Assembly: GCA_029721435.1 (NCBI GenBank)
Contig: CM056576.1
Span: 64,933,876-64,997,875, forward strand
Source: Gymnothorax reevesii
Taxonomy: Eukaryota; Chordata; Actinopteri; Anguilliformes; Muraenidae
Direction: 5' to 3'
DNA: 64,000 nt
The position numbers and the translations under genes are program-made. Positions 33,102 through 45,249 of the stretch are shown here, one piece after another. Under the pieces are notes generated by a model, which worked only from the letters and a program-made list of their open reading frames with translations, ran no database searches and had not been told where the DNA came from. The stretch's first letter is position 1. Each line of letters starts with the position of its first letter.

Positions 33102-35104
33102 CAGTTTTGAAAAATTCACTGTCCCTATAGGGCCGGTGACTGGTCCACTGGCCCCAACCAACTTTTCACTGGCCTGAATTTTTGATGATCCTCTTCTGTG
33201 GATTTTTACTTACAGCAAGGAAATCTTTTTATTTTTAAATAAAGAACACATTATAAACTGATCTTATTTTTATTTAGCTACATGAACTGCAGGCTATTTC
33301 CTTTCATCAGCATGAAATAAATGCATTACGATCTAGCTATTGCAGGAGAGCACATTCACAATAGGCTAACCTTAATTCGGCGAAATACTCAGTTCGGCAT
33401 AAATGCAAATGGCACAGAATGAGCCAAATCCAAGAAATAAGCATTTCACAATACTCTCACATCACTCCGATTGGATTTTTTTGTAACAGTATGTGACTTC
33501 TATATTTAATATCGTTCACAAATAATGACTCTTCGTGTTAGGTAGCAAGATGGCAAACTAACAGGCATGTTCAGACCAAATGAAACTCTCTGGAGTTTTC
33601 AGTAGGGAAAAAACACAGTAAAAGTAGATGGAACCACTTCTCAAGGTGTAGTCTATGGGTTACTAGTTTAAAACTCACTCATCTGCAGCTTGGAATATAA
33701 ACTGATTTAATATCGCAATTAATTTTTGTATATTATGTGTAAACATTTAACTGATAGAACAAGAAGAAAAACATATTTTTAGTTGTGGAGACTTTACAGA
33801 TATTTAACGTTACTTGATGTAAAGCAGTCACCTAAGAAAAGGTAAAAGTTACATCGGCAACATTACCTGTGTAACACGGGCTAATTTTCATGCATCATCT
33901 GGGCAGGAATGAAATCCAAGCTAATTTCTCACCTGTCTTTTTCTTTTTGAAAAATAAATGAAGGTCAACCTGTCCTCCTTTTCTTTTTGGTGCGATTTTG
34001 GCGATGCTATTAGCATGCCCGTGTGCTGCTCGGTGCCGCTAGACTTTCGTCTCCCCGCTATTTTCCCTCCAGGCCAGCCCCCTTCCTCCCCTCCCCTCCA
34101 CTCTCCACACAAGCTAACTGGCTACCTTGGTAACCTTACTGTCGCGGAGATTACGTTGACCTGGCACAAGTCAGGAGAAAGGACTTTTCACCATCCCCTC
34201 GATCAGAGCTGATCATTTTGATGAGCAGTGTTTTTAAAGCTGGAACTCGTAAAAGAAGTAACTAGACTTGACTAGCACCTCAGTTTAACAACATTGGCAT
34301 TAACCACATGATTCAATATAAACAATTCGGTTGACGCCAAACATCTCGGCTATGGTACAATGAAGTGAAGAAACGAGGAAGTAATTTGATAACGTATAAA
34401 AAAATTCTTCAACATTTCTTATAACAACGAAAACCTACAGGCAATTGTCTTACCAAGGGGTCATTAAAAGCCTCGATCAAGTTAACTAGTTGACTTTTCT
34501 TTACAAATAACATTTTTTTTTATTCCCAAGTAACATTTTCTGTCTTTCCTTTTGTGAGTGTGCCCCTTTCTCCCCTTAAAAAAAGCACATCGCCTATTTA
34601 GGCAGACAAAATGTTGCCCTATTTGCAGAGCAATACCGAAATATCACCGACTCACACACAAGTGTTTCTGAAAATGTAATTTTAAAGTAGGCGAAAATGG
34701 CTCTGAGCGAATTTTGCCTCCGGTTGTATACGCTGCTGGGACAGCGTACCCTGTCAGCAATGTAGCATTCTAAAGGGATCTATAAGCGGCTCAAACCGAA
34801 TTTACAACAAACGAGTTGTAGAGTGGGTCTGACCTTAGACCAACAGAGCAGAGTAAATAACTTCAAAAATATACAAAGAAAGTATGGCGAGAATTTAGAT
34901 ATGAAAATTCTGTAATTTTCTTGGTGGTGCTACGGAGGTGCTATTGAAATCTCCGTTGAAGCTGTAGCCCCAGCAGGCACCACTCTAGTGCCGCCCATGA
35001 TAAACGGTGAACAATAGCGAGACATGCCATGGGGGTCATTCAGCTGTACATTTGAAACTGATGAAGATAAGTTTGAACCAGCTGAACAGCTCAGCGACAA
35101 AATG
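33102..35104. other. Unclassified sequence
   Basis: No gene recognised. A GC-rich patch at 33990-34110 (CCCCTTCCTCCCCTCC..) gives short overlapping ORFs on both strands with no known motif. Confidence 0.3.
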
Positions 35105-37949
35105 TACAACCCCAATTTTGAAATAGTTGGTATGAAGTGTAAAATTGTGAATAAAATCAAAATGCAATGACTTTCAGATCATGAGCCAGTATGTTATTTA
35201 CAATAGAACATACATAATATTTCAAATGTTGAAACTGAGACATTTTACATTTTATTCACAAAATGAGCTTATTTTAAATATTCTGGCTGCAACAGGTCTC
35301 AAAACAGTTGGGACAATGGAAAAAAGGGCTGAAAAAGTAATTAATTTATCAGGTAATCAGCTGAAAGAACATTTAGCAGGTAATTAAGTTAACTGGCATC
35401 AGGTGTGAAACATGATTGGCTATAAAAGGGATATCTTAGAGAGGCTGAGTCTCTCAGAAGTAAAGATGCCCAGAGGCTCTCCAACCTTTGAAGACTTGCG
35501 TAAAGAAATTGTCAAATACTTTAAAGACAATGTTCCTCAACGTCAGATTGCAAAGGCTTTGAAGGTCTCATCATCAACAGTGTGTAACCCCTTTTTGGAT
35601 GGTTGTTAATCACCCAGCACAGTACAGCTACTTATAGTTACCCTAAATCACAATAAATAATGGCGCAACAGGATCCGAAGTTCTCAGCGGTGGAATGGTG
35701 AGCTGGCTGAGATTCCTTATACCACAAGCGTAATTGAATAACTGTGTAGTAGTAGTAAATAGGAATATGAATACTTATAAATGATTAAAAATTTAGTAGC
35801 GCGGTGCCTCCACTGTGGAAAAACTGCACTTACCCTCAAGCCAGTGCAGGATGTATCTCCCCAGAATTCAAAAACATTATGTTCAATCTATTATAATAAA
35901 TGCTCTATCTATGTAACTGTAGTGTATTCAATTACAATACACTCATTAAGCTACCTAAATCGCATTCTTCATGGCAATACCGTTAGCCAGGTGAAAAAAA
36001 TGAGCTGCCAACACCCCAGATAGAATTAAATAATAATGATTATATTTATTAATAAGCAATAATAATAATAATAGGAAATATTATTGATATGTAACCATGA
36101 AAGTGAAAACATTTAATATACAACACATTAAGTGATTTCCCGTATGAATAACAAGTAAAGCGATTTATAATTAACAAAGATCTAAAAAAAACAAAACACA
36201 GCGCACAGTTGGGGCCCGTATGTTGGTGCACAAAGGTTACGTCAGCTTTTGAGCAAACGTTAGCTCCGCCAAGGATCCACAGCTCTCTGAGCCGTAGGCA
36301 AAGTAGCAACCGCGACAGTGCCCTTGATTCGACTCGCTCGTTGCAAAATGTGTGGTGCGTAACTCACGACCAGTCTTCCCACTCAGTCCTGGAGCTTACG
36401 GCTGTGTCTTTCTACCAGCCTCCAAACTAACTGCACGGAGGGGGGGAATTAACAGATCGTAATCTGCTCTGGCTCGCCTAGCGGTACACGCAGCTTGGCG
36501 GTGCCACTACGACCCCTGTTGGTCCAGCACCGAGTCTTCCTCCAACGCGGAGCACTCACGCCGCCAGTCCCAGGTCTTCAACAGCCCACCAGGTTCACCT
36601 TAGCCTGAAGAAATCCGTAACCCTATCGCTAATATTTAGCGAGGTTATCAGAAACTTCAAGGGAAAAAAAAAACAAGCTTAACCGTTGAATCACACCAGG
36701 CTCTGTCGCTGTCCCCGCTCCTAAAACAAAAACGGCCAACGTACCAAGCTATGTCTCAACGGTCTCCGGTAATCAGCACGAGCATAAAACATGTACTAAT
36801 TATTATTGGTGGATTATAAAATTCAAATAAAAACAGAAGAAATACATCTGATTAGCTAATACAGTTTGTCACATCAGAACAGTGAAAATATTCCCAAACA
36901 CAAAGCATTATGGTAAATGGAGTTTTGTAAAATACACAGTACACAGTATTGTTTTAGAGGACCTTACAAGTGCATAACATCATCAAAAGATTCAGAGAAA
37001 CTGGAAAAATCTCTGTGCATAAGGGACAAGGCCAAAGACCTTTACTGGATGCCTGGGATCTGAGGGCCCTCAGACGTCATTGTCATTACTAAATGGGCCC
37101 AGGAATACTTCAAGAAACCACTGTCTGTAAACACAGTCCGCCATGCCATTCACTGATGCCACCTAAAACTCTATCATTCAATAAGGAAGCTATTGTTGAG
37201 CATGATCCAGAAACGCGCAGTTTTCTGTGGGCCAAGACTGTAGCAAAGTGGCCAAGTGTCCTATGGTCAGACTAGTCCAAATTTGACATTCTTGTTGGAA
37301 ATCTTGTCCTCCGGGCTAAAGAGGAGAAGGATTACCCCTCCTGTTATCAGTGTTCAGTTCAGAAGCCTGCATCTCTGATGGTATAGGGATGCATGTCCCT
37401 ACAGGCGACAGCTATTCCAGGGAAGGCCTTGTTTATTTCAGCAGAACAATGTTAAACCACATACTGCAGCTATGACAACAGCATGGCTTCGTAGTAGAAG
37501 AGTCTGTGTGCTGAACTGCCTGCAGTCCTGGTCTTTCACCAGTTTAGAACATTTGGAACATAATTAAAGTCTGTCAAAGGAGACCCAAAACTCTCCAGCA
37601 GCTGGAAGCCAGTATTAAACAAGAGCGGGATCAAATTCCAATGGCTAAACTCAAGAAACTTGTCTCCTCAATGCCCAGACGCCTTCACTCTGTGTTAAAA
37701 AGAAGAGGGGATGCTACACCATGGTAAACAGGCCCCTGTCCCAACTTTTTTGAGATCTGTAGCAGCCATCAAATTTGAAATGGGCTCATTTTGTGGATAA
37801 AATTGTAAAATTTCTTAGCTTCAACATTTGCAATGTTATCTCTGTTCTATTGTGAATAAAATACTGGCAGGTATGATTTGAAAGTCATTGCGTTTTGATT
37901 TTATTCAAAATTTACACTTTGTCGCAGCTATTTCAGAATTGGGGTTGTA
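35105..37949 (+). mobile_element. ISRm11-type mariner element, interrupted
   Basis: The terminal inverted repeats begin TACAACCCCAATT and stay similar for about 70 bp (35105-35175 against 37880-37949), each starting at a TA. The transposase starts near 35466 (MPRGSPTFEDLRKEIVKYF, then a helix-turn-helix PQRQIAKALKVSSSTV). It is broken by an insertion at 35583-36968 and resumes with HNIIKRFRETGKISV. Later blocks are AQEYFKKPLSVNTV, VLWSD then a stop in place of the usual Glu, CLFQQNN..KPHT (Asn where the second catalytic Asp is expected), and a C-terminal RRPKTLQQLEASI..RRGDATPW ending at 37726. It carries several stops and frameshifts and is inactive. Confidence 0.88.
35583..36968. mobile_element. 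Solo LTR-like insertion inside the mariner element
   Basis: It begins TGTAACCCC and ends CCTTACA, giving TG...CA ends with a 5-bp inverted TGTAA/TTACA. The 4-mer AGTG flanks it on both sides (35579-35582 and 36969-36972). Removing it restores continuous transposase reading (..S-S-T-V / H-N-I-I-K-R..), which confirms the boundaries. The 1,386-bp body has no gag or pol coding, so a solo LTR is the best reading. I cannot tell which retroelement family it came from. Confidence 0.75.
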
Positions 37950-38483
37950 CTTTCTGGTTGTGCGATTACACAGGTACATGATTTGTAGATTTTTTTTTCC
38001 CAATTTCTGTAATTCGTGCTGGCAAACAATCAAAAGTTAACAACTGTAACACAACAGTTTGCTTTTGTGTTCTGAGAGAATGTGCTTATAAGCCCAAATG
38101 GTCACTACAATTGATTTGCATGCGCTTAACATTTTTGACACGTTGCCTGTATACTAGGGAAATTTTACACACCTATGGCAAGAATCTAAAGTTACCTGAT
38201 TTTTTAGCAAAGCTAATTATCCTGCCCTGGCCTGATTTGGAGTACTGTCATTTTGGAGGTTTCACTGCATCATACCACCATGATTTCCCATGAAACTCAT
38301 TTTCAAATGAGAATAATTATGTTCCTCACCATTTGAATCATTGTTTCTGACCATGCAGAACTTTCAAAAATAAATGTTACTTTGAATTGAATATATTTCA
38401 TTGGTTAAAACTGTGTCTAAGATTTAATAATGATGCATGCATTTAAAGATGATAAAAAGTTTTATATATTGATAAGTATGATT

Positions 38484-38501
38484 AAAAAAAAAAAAAAAAA
38501 A

Positions 38502-38551
<50 letters not shown>
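38484..38551. repeat. Poly-A followed by (TA)n microsatellite
   Basis: A run of about 20 A, then about 23 TA units. Possibly the tail of an old retroposon, but no body is recognised. Confidence 0.95.
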
Positions 38552-38553
<2 letters not shown>

Positions 38554-39581
38554 TTCTAAAAAAAAAAATCAAGCTGAAACTGAGTATTTGATTCATTTGT
38601 GGAGCCTGATGTATAAATAAATGGTTGTATGAAGTGAAGCTTAAAGAAATGCCCAGTGTTTATCTTACAGATGAATGGTTCTGAGTCATGTAGAGATTAG
38701 CGCCTAGACAAACTTCATGCTCCAACACCCACGCCACTGTTTATCTGATGAACACCTTAGCGCACAGTTACAATTCAGCATTTGCGCCTCGCCTGCCAAT
38801 CCCCCAGGAGCCTCGTTTCAGAAGCGAGGAACCAGGTTGCGTTTCCCTGTGCGCAGAAAAGCGTGGCGATGCCCCGCTCACTGAATGATCGTGTAATCGC
38901 TATCGTTTAATGCATGGGCGGCAGGGACCCGTGACCACTGTTGTTTTCGGCCTTCGCTGCAAGAGGTGTAGGTGTGCAGTGAGATGTGCCCAATTCTCTT
39001 GATTCTGCTTCAGTCCTTTTCCCTCGCTGCCCTTGGGCCGGCCAGATGTTTGCAAGCTCGTGTCACAGGTCATTATTCCCTACAGTGGTTGACGACGCAA
39101 GTCGTTAACGAGCAGTGGTGCGCGGGCTCCCATATTTTATGCTCCACGAGAGGGCGCGTTCATCAGCCGCCTAATTAGACGGCGGGTGTTTTGCTCAATG
39201 AGTATCCATTTGAATAAGATATACGTACATCATGGCTTTCTGGCAAGTCTTCTGGAGGACATCTTCAAACCCTCCCACTTGTGACAGGGTTGCTCATTGA
39301 GTCACTTTAATTCAGTTAAAGTACACTTTTTACAGGTAGTTGGACAACCGTTTAGGGAATATTTTTGACTCTGGACACAGGTTTTCTGAACTGACTGAGT
39401 ATTTTTCAGTTGTTGCAGTAGGTTTTCCAAAATTACTCTAATGCTTATAATCCTCACTAAATTACAAAAAATAAGGAAATTCCACCAAGCATTTTTGCTT
39501 CTGTTGACAAAAGTGTTCGTGTCTGGTGATTCTCTGTTGGTTACGAGGCTACACATATGCATGCATGCGTTTGCATGTTTG

Positions 39582-39620
39582 CATACATACATACACACAC
39601 ACACACTCACACATACATGC
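39582..39620. repeat. CATA/CA microsatellite
   Basis: CATACATACATA then (CA)n, interrupted. Overlapping short ORFs (39441-39749 plus, 39302-39610 minus) are products of this repeat. Confidence 0.9.
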
Positions 39621-40949
39621 GCTTATATGCATGAATACCCGCAATCACAATGCATGCATGCACAGAAACACGTGTGCACAAACTATTCCTTGTGCATATC
39701 GCCAATAATGTTTCGAAATTCTGCAGTAAAGCTCCATGGAAGATATTAAACAAGCTAAGCTCTGTATCGACCGGGGTGACTTTTGGAATGCAGCATTTTC
39801 TAAATTGCTCCGTTACCGTGCCATCATTATCGAGGTAGTGCCGGGCCAATTCATTTCCAAGCACACCAGATGTGCTCCTGCAATTATTCAGGCTACAACT
39901 GATGCTCCAGCTCCTGGTCTTAGAAATAGAACTGTCTTCCATTAGATTACCTGGCTGACCTTTCCTTTCTCACTTTTCCTTTGACTTTATTCTGTGCATT
40001 CTCATAGGTCAGCACACTCCTGAGTTAATGCTATTTTTGCTTTTGTGTGTAATTCAGTCTTTTTTGTATATTGAAATATTATTGTAATAATCCTGAAATT
40101 TAACTGTGGATATATGATCATGATTTGGACATGAGCTCAGTTACTGTCGGCCTCATGTTTGGGACAAAAAGGTGCTTTATTTTCAGTTGCCTTTGTATCC
40201 AACTATTTTAGATTTGTAATCAAACATTGCACATTATGTCATTGTGCACAAACTGAGCTTTTACGCGAAGGTATTTTTATACAGCTTTATGTCACCATGC
40301 AGAAATGGCTTCACTCTTATACATCCTTATGTTACTCACAATGTTTGAGACAAATGGCTTTGCTGGTCTGTGTAATTAATGAGGTGTATAATATCTTTCT
40401 TGTAGTTTTAAGAGAGCTTTTTATACTTGAGTGCTTTTGTTTGGCTTTGGTATCCATATTTAGCCTTTGACATTGTGAGAATCAAAGTTGTGTCCATTAA
40501 AGTCAAGGTCGCCATTATATGGCCAAGAAGTAAGTGAAGGAAGCCCGACCGTAGACCTCTGAATGTCAGCCATTAAAATACATTATTGCCGCAAGTCAGT
40601 AATCACAAATTTCAAGATCCAGTGTCCAGATCTTGGCCTCATAAGTGTGCCAGACTATACTCAAGAACTCGGTAAACCATTTTAGGGACTCTAAGGCAGG
40701 TTTCAGACCATCCTGTTTTTTCACTAACTTAAGAATATCTCGTCATTATGAAGCGACATATTCATGGTGTAACACTTACTATATTCAATTTGGATTTACA
40801 ATTAAAACTCAGAAAAAAGTTTGGACAGTATGGAAAATGCACATAAAAACAGAAAGCAGGGATTTTTAGATTTATAATTGACATGTAGGTCAGTGTTGTC
40901 AGTATGACAACAAGATATTTCATGTTTTCTCAGGTCAACTTCATTTTTT

Positions 40950-41794
40950 TATACTCAAAGGCAACGAAAACACAACACTCTAAATTTTGGTTTATTTTTG
41001 CTCAGTCGTCCAATTTGAGTTCTTAAGTGACCATTGGGGGCACATTGTGTACCTCGTTACACATGAATGATCATCATGTAACTCAACAGTGGGAGTTGGA
41101 CTCTCATCAATCCATATTGTATACCACATATGGAATCAGGAGTTGTGCAAGTACAGTGGTTGGAGTGAAGGAGGGGTTGTCTTCCCTATATAAAGGCATG
41201 ATAAAAGCCACAGAAAAAACATTTTTAAGTGTCATAATGCCACGTCTGTCGACTGAGCTACAGAACAGGGCCCTGGGTATGTTAGAGGCGGGAGTAATTG
41301 CCTGGCAAGTGGCTCACCGTTTTGTGTGTAGTACGTGCAGCATCAGTACGTTTTGGGTGTACTACGTCCAACTGGGACAAGCTCTTTCATCAAGAGCACC
41401 CAGACCTCAAACCAGGCAGCAACTCCAGAGTGCACTACAGGCTGAGTGGTGACAACTTCCCCAAGACAACCTAAGACGCTTAGTCAGGTCCATGAGGAGA
41501 TGCTGTACTGCCTGTGTGGATGTTCGTGGGGGTCACACCCGATACTGAATGTTCTTTTGAGTTCATTTTTAAATGTGTGTTCCATTCAGTCTTGTTGTGA
41601 TTTTTCATTTTCAACCTGTCCTTGTTATGTTTAATGCATCTGTTTATTATTGTCCAAATCGGCCCATTAACACATTTAATTAATTAAAGTCAACCCACCC
41701 AACATTTTTGAATTGTTCAAATAAGAAGATAAATTTGAGTCACAAAATTATTTGAATCCAGTCTGGTGTTGTGTTTTCATTCCCTCTGAGTATA
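40950..41794 (+). mobile_element. Internally deleted Tc1 keeping its DNA-binding domain
   Basis: The ends TATACTCAAAGGCAACGAAA and, inverted, TATACTCAGAGGGAATGAAA match and continue into a shared ACACAACAC. The frame with ATG at 41237 reads MPRLSTELQNRALGMLEAG, a Tc1 helix-turn-helix start, to about 41350. It then jumps to the transposase C-terminus (LQSALQAEW, stop at 41450-41452). One base of shift later, the rest of that C-terminus follows: NLRRLVRSMRRCCTAC..RGGHTRY near 41465-41545. The catalytic core is missing. A 71-residue DNA-binding peptide is still open. Confidence 0.82.
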
Positions 41795-41821
41795 TATACA
41801 AGAACTCCCGCCATTTAGGCC

Positions 41822-42770
41822 AACAATGCATTCCAAAAAATTGGGACAGGGGCAATTTATTTTAGTAATGATATTTAAAAAAAAAAAAAAAAAACCCTCT
41901 TGAAACTGCTGATGTCAGCAGGTGATCGTAATCATGAATTGGTACAAAAGCAGCATCCAGGAAAGGCTTAGTTCTTCAGGATCAAAGACGAACCTAAGAT
42001 CACTAATTTGACCACTAATAAAAAAATCATTGAAAGTTTTAAAAACAATATTCCTCAAAGATCAATCAGAAGAAATTTGAAGACGTAGCCCTCTGCAGTA
42101 CATAGTATAATTAAGATTCATGGAATCTGGAGGAATTTCTGTGCGGAAATAGCATGGACGGAACCCTAAGCTGTGAATAACCATCATCTCCAATCACTCA
42201 GATGGCACTGCAAGTGGAACAACTGAAATAGCCACATGGGCTCAGGATTATTTGGCAAACCTTTGTAAAGTACTACAAAGCATAATTACATCCATAAATG
42301 ACAAAACTGTATTGTGCGAAAAAGAAGCCTTATTTTGACAATGTACAGAAGTGCCAAAGAAGGCAATGAACTATCACACTGTGGAAATGTGTGTTGTGGT
42401 CTGATGAATCCATATTTCAGGTTATGAACAACATGTCCAAAAGACATGCTCTGTCATTGTATGGAGCTGTATCAGTGCTCGTGGCAAGGGAAACTTGCAC
42501 TTTTCTGAAAGCGCCATTATTACTTAAAATTTTTCCTATTTTAGGGACACATGATCCCTACAAGACCATATTTTCCTCGGGCCCCCATGCATATTTCAAC
42601 AAGACAACTCAAAAATGCATTCTGTTTGCTTTCCAAAGGCATGGCTGGATAGGAAGAGGGTGCTGTCATGGCCTACCTGCAGTTCTGACTTGTCCCCAAT
42701 TAATAACGTGTGGCACATTTATTGTTCTAAAGGAGCTGCATAATAAAAATCACTAAATGCAATAAGACGT
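41822..42770 (+). mobile_element. ISRm11-type mariner relic, second copy
   Basis: It starts just inside the usual terminal repeat (CCAAAAAATTGGGACAGGGG at 41834). It holds the family's 5' leader (TACAAAAGCAGCATCCAGGA at 41943) and ends in a transposase block: VVWSDES..F at about 42397-42420 and AWLDRKR..SWPTCSSDLSPINNVWHI near 42640-42720. First catalytic Asp and the SPI.N block survive, but multiple frameshifts are present. The 3' end and right terminal repeat are missing. Confidence 0.75.
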
Positions 42771-44504
42771 ATTTTAAAGGGGCAAAAAGCGAAATCGTTT
42801 CACCGCTAGGTTTGCTGTTGTGCACTGCCTGTAGACCAAAACAAACCGTATTGCTGGGACCGAGCCGCTAACAACTCAAGCTCCGGACATTAACCCATGC
42901 TACGATTGTAACATTAAATTTGATTGAATCATTTTTTGCGTGAGCAGCAGAAGTTTGAGGTGTATGTGATCAAGGACTTATTTGACTAAGTGACTCAGCG
43001 ATTCTCTGTCTGTGGGGAACCAGTCCTGGCATGGCCCTCTGTGATTGGCAGATTTGATATCTAGCAGCTCAGCTGAGTTCCCATGGAGATAATTTGGTTG
43101 CAATACAGACACATTCTAAATGTACACTTACCCACTATGTAGGGCATTATGTTGTGAATGTTCTACTTTGAAAACAATATAAAGACAGTGTGTGAGCGAG
43201 TGGACAAGTGTGCATTCCGTGTGTCATCATCAGAACGAAGTTCAACTAGCCTGCTGCGATTTTGTGGTTATTGAAATTCGCCCGATGGTATGAATTCCCA
43301 ATCTGAAAAAGTTAACCTTGGCAATTTTCCAGGTAGTTAATTTTTCCTGGTAGGTCTAAGCTAATTCGGCACTATTTTAAAATGTTGCTCTCTGTGTAAA
43401 ACAATCACACGAAGAAGCGTTTGATAGAAATGTAACTTTAAAAAGAAAAACATATGTTCATGAATGCGATATGCCACTGTCTGCCATCTACCTTAAATGG
43501 AATTACTGCTTAGCAAAGCTAGTGTTCGCATAATGCCTGGTTCAAAAGCAAACATTATCCCTTCACTAATTACAATAGGCCTACAGGCTCGCTAGGTCAT
43601 CAGCATCTGTTTGCTGATGAGGGGGAAATGGGGAAAATTCTGTTTGCTGGGCTTGACTAGTGTCCCTTGATGGAGAGATCCATGGCTACTCAAGACTTGA
43701 TGTCAGTTTATTTCTTTCGGAAGATTGTAGAAAATTTCTTTCTTTTCTTGTAAATGGAAATGGTGGGATTTTTCATTCTTTTTATTGGAAGGAAAGCATT
43801 AGTTTTTCAAGCTAGCCAAAAGTAATGCTTAGTAGAACTGGTTGCTTCCTTTTTGTGAAAAAAATGGAAGACACTGATGGGGACAAACCGTTAAATTGGA
43901 TTATTTGCAGCCTTTCGCAATACATGATAAATGTGAGTCGCTGTCTCTGAGGCTTACCGTGACATCTCAACTTAAATTCCTTTAGTAATTTGCTCTTCTT
44001 GGGACGATCCGTAACATCTTTCTGGTACTGCCAATCTTGGCCAGCTACATTGTACCATCTACTGCCAGGTGTAGTAAATCCATTCATTTCATTCATTTTC
44101 ATCAGTAGCTGAGAAAAATTAGCAATTACTTAGAGCATTACCAGAGCAGGTACTCACCTCACTGAGACGATAACCGTGTCGGTTTCCATTCTTCACAACA
44201 GACAATAGCCCACATGTTCGTTATCTCTGGATAGACAGGGAACCTGTTTCATTTTGTGGCCTTTTTCCTACCTCGTGCTGCACCCATAGGCTCAGCAACC
44301 CATCATATTTATAAATTAATTGAGTGAGCTCAATCACTTTGAAATGGCAGCTCATAGCGCAGTTGAAACGAAATGGCTCCATAAGCCACGTGACCAGATT
44401 TTTCTGGAAACTTTGTGTCACAATTCTCTTTCAACGCACTCTAGACTCGACTAACTAGTAACCAACACTTTATGAGTGAGATTAAAAACGTGGCGACAAC
44501 TGAA
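42771..44504. other. Unclassified sequence between mariner fragments
   Basis: Possibly an inserted element, but I found no matching pair of ends. The start TTTTAAAGGGGCAAAAAGCG (42772 on) looks like a transposon end. No coding content. Confidence 0.3.
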
Positions 44505-45060
44505 GAATGGCGATCAGTTTATTGTATCAACTTTTTTGGACTCTCTGGCCTTCACCACATTGTATATTTTCAAGTAGAAGAGTTCAGGTGGAGAACTGAC
44601 CTGCCTGCAGTCCAAACCTTTCACTACTAGAAAACATTTGCTGCATCATTACCCCCTTTGCTCAGATATAGACGCTGGTGTCAGTAAATTCCGAAATTTT
44701 ATTCCTAAATAATTTTGAAATTGAATTTCCAAATGTCTTGCTTCACTGAAATAATTTTCCAGTCTCTGTGATGTATATACTGAGTTATATAGCCTGAATA
44801 GGCTCGTGCATAATGAAAAAATTGGCAATATTTGTATTCTATACAAGGAAGTTAAACGAAAAATCTGGCAAAGAAGACCTAAGACTGTTGAGCAGCTAGA
44901 ATCCTACATCAGACAAGAGTGGGACAACATTCCTCTCTCAAAACTCCAGCAATTGGCCTCCTCACTTCCCAAATGTTTACAGACTGTTGTTAAAAGAAAA
45001 AGGAAAGCTACACAATGGTAAACATGGCCCAGTCCCAAGTTTTTTTGAAATGTGTTGCTG
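44505..45060 (+). mobile_element. ISRm11-type mariner relic, third copy (3' part)
   Basis: The block SRRVQVEN..PACSPNLS near 44575-44640 is followed by about 200 bp of other sequence. Then comes the transposase C-terminus KIWQRRPKTVEQLESYIRQE..IPLSKLQQLASS and ending KRKRKATQW at 45021. The following GGCCCAGTCCCAAGTTTTTTTGA is the start of the family's 3' region. Right terminal repeat lost. Confidence 0.75.
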
Positions 45061-45249
45061 CCATCAAATTAAAAATGAAATTCAAATAGGACTACTTCAA
45101 AATAGTAAACATATTTATTTCATCATATAAGCTGCAAATTTAAGGTATTTAAAGAAAAATTAGACTTAAACTTAAAAGTAAACACAATGTTTAAGATAAA
45201 CCCACCCCAAAAAAAACCCCAAAACATCACACTCAAAGATGGAGTAACA

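Noticed and set aside
32823..33161. 112-codon minus-strand ORF
   Set aside because: Covers the tRNA-SINE copy 3; shadow of a repeat.
42771..44504. Insertion splitting a single ISRm11 element (41822-45060)
   Set aside because: Both flanking pieces contain the same SPDLSPI.N block, so they are two separate copies and not one split element.
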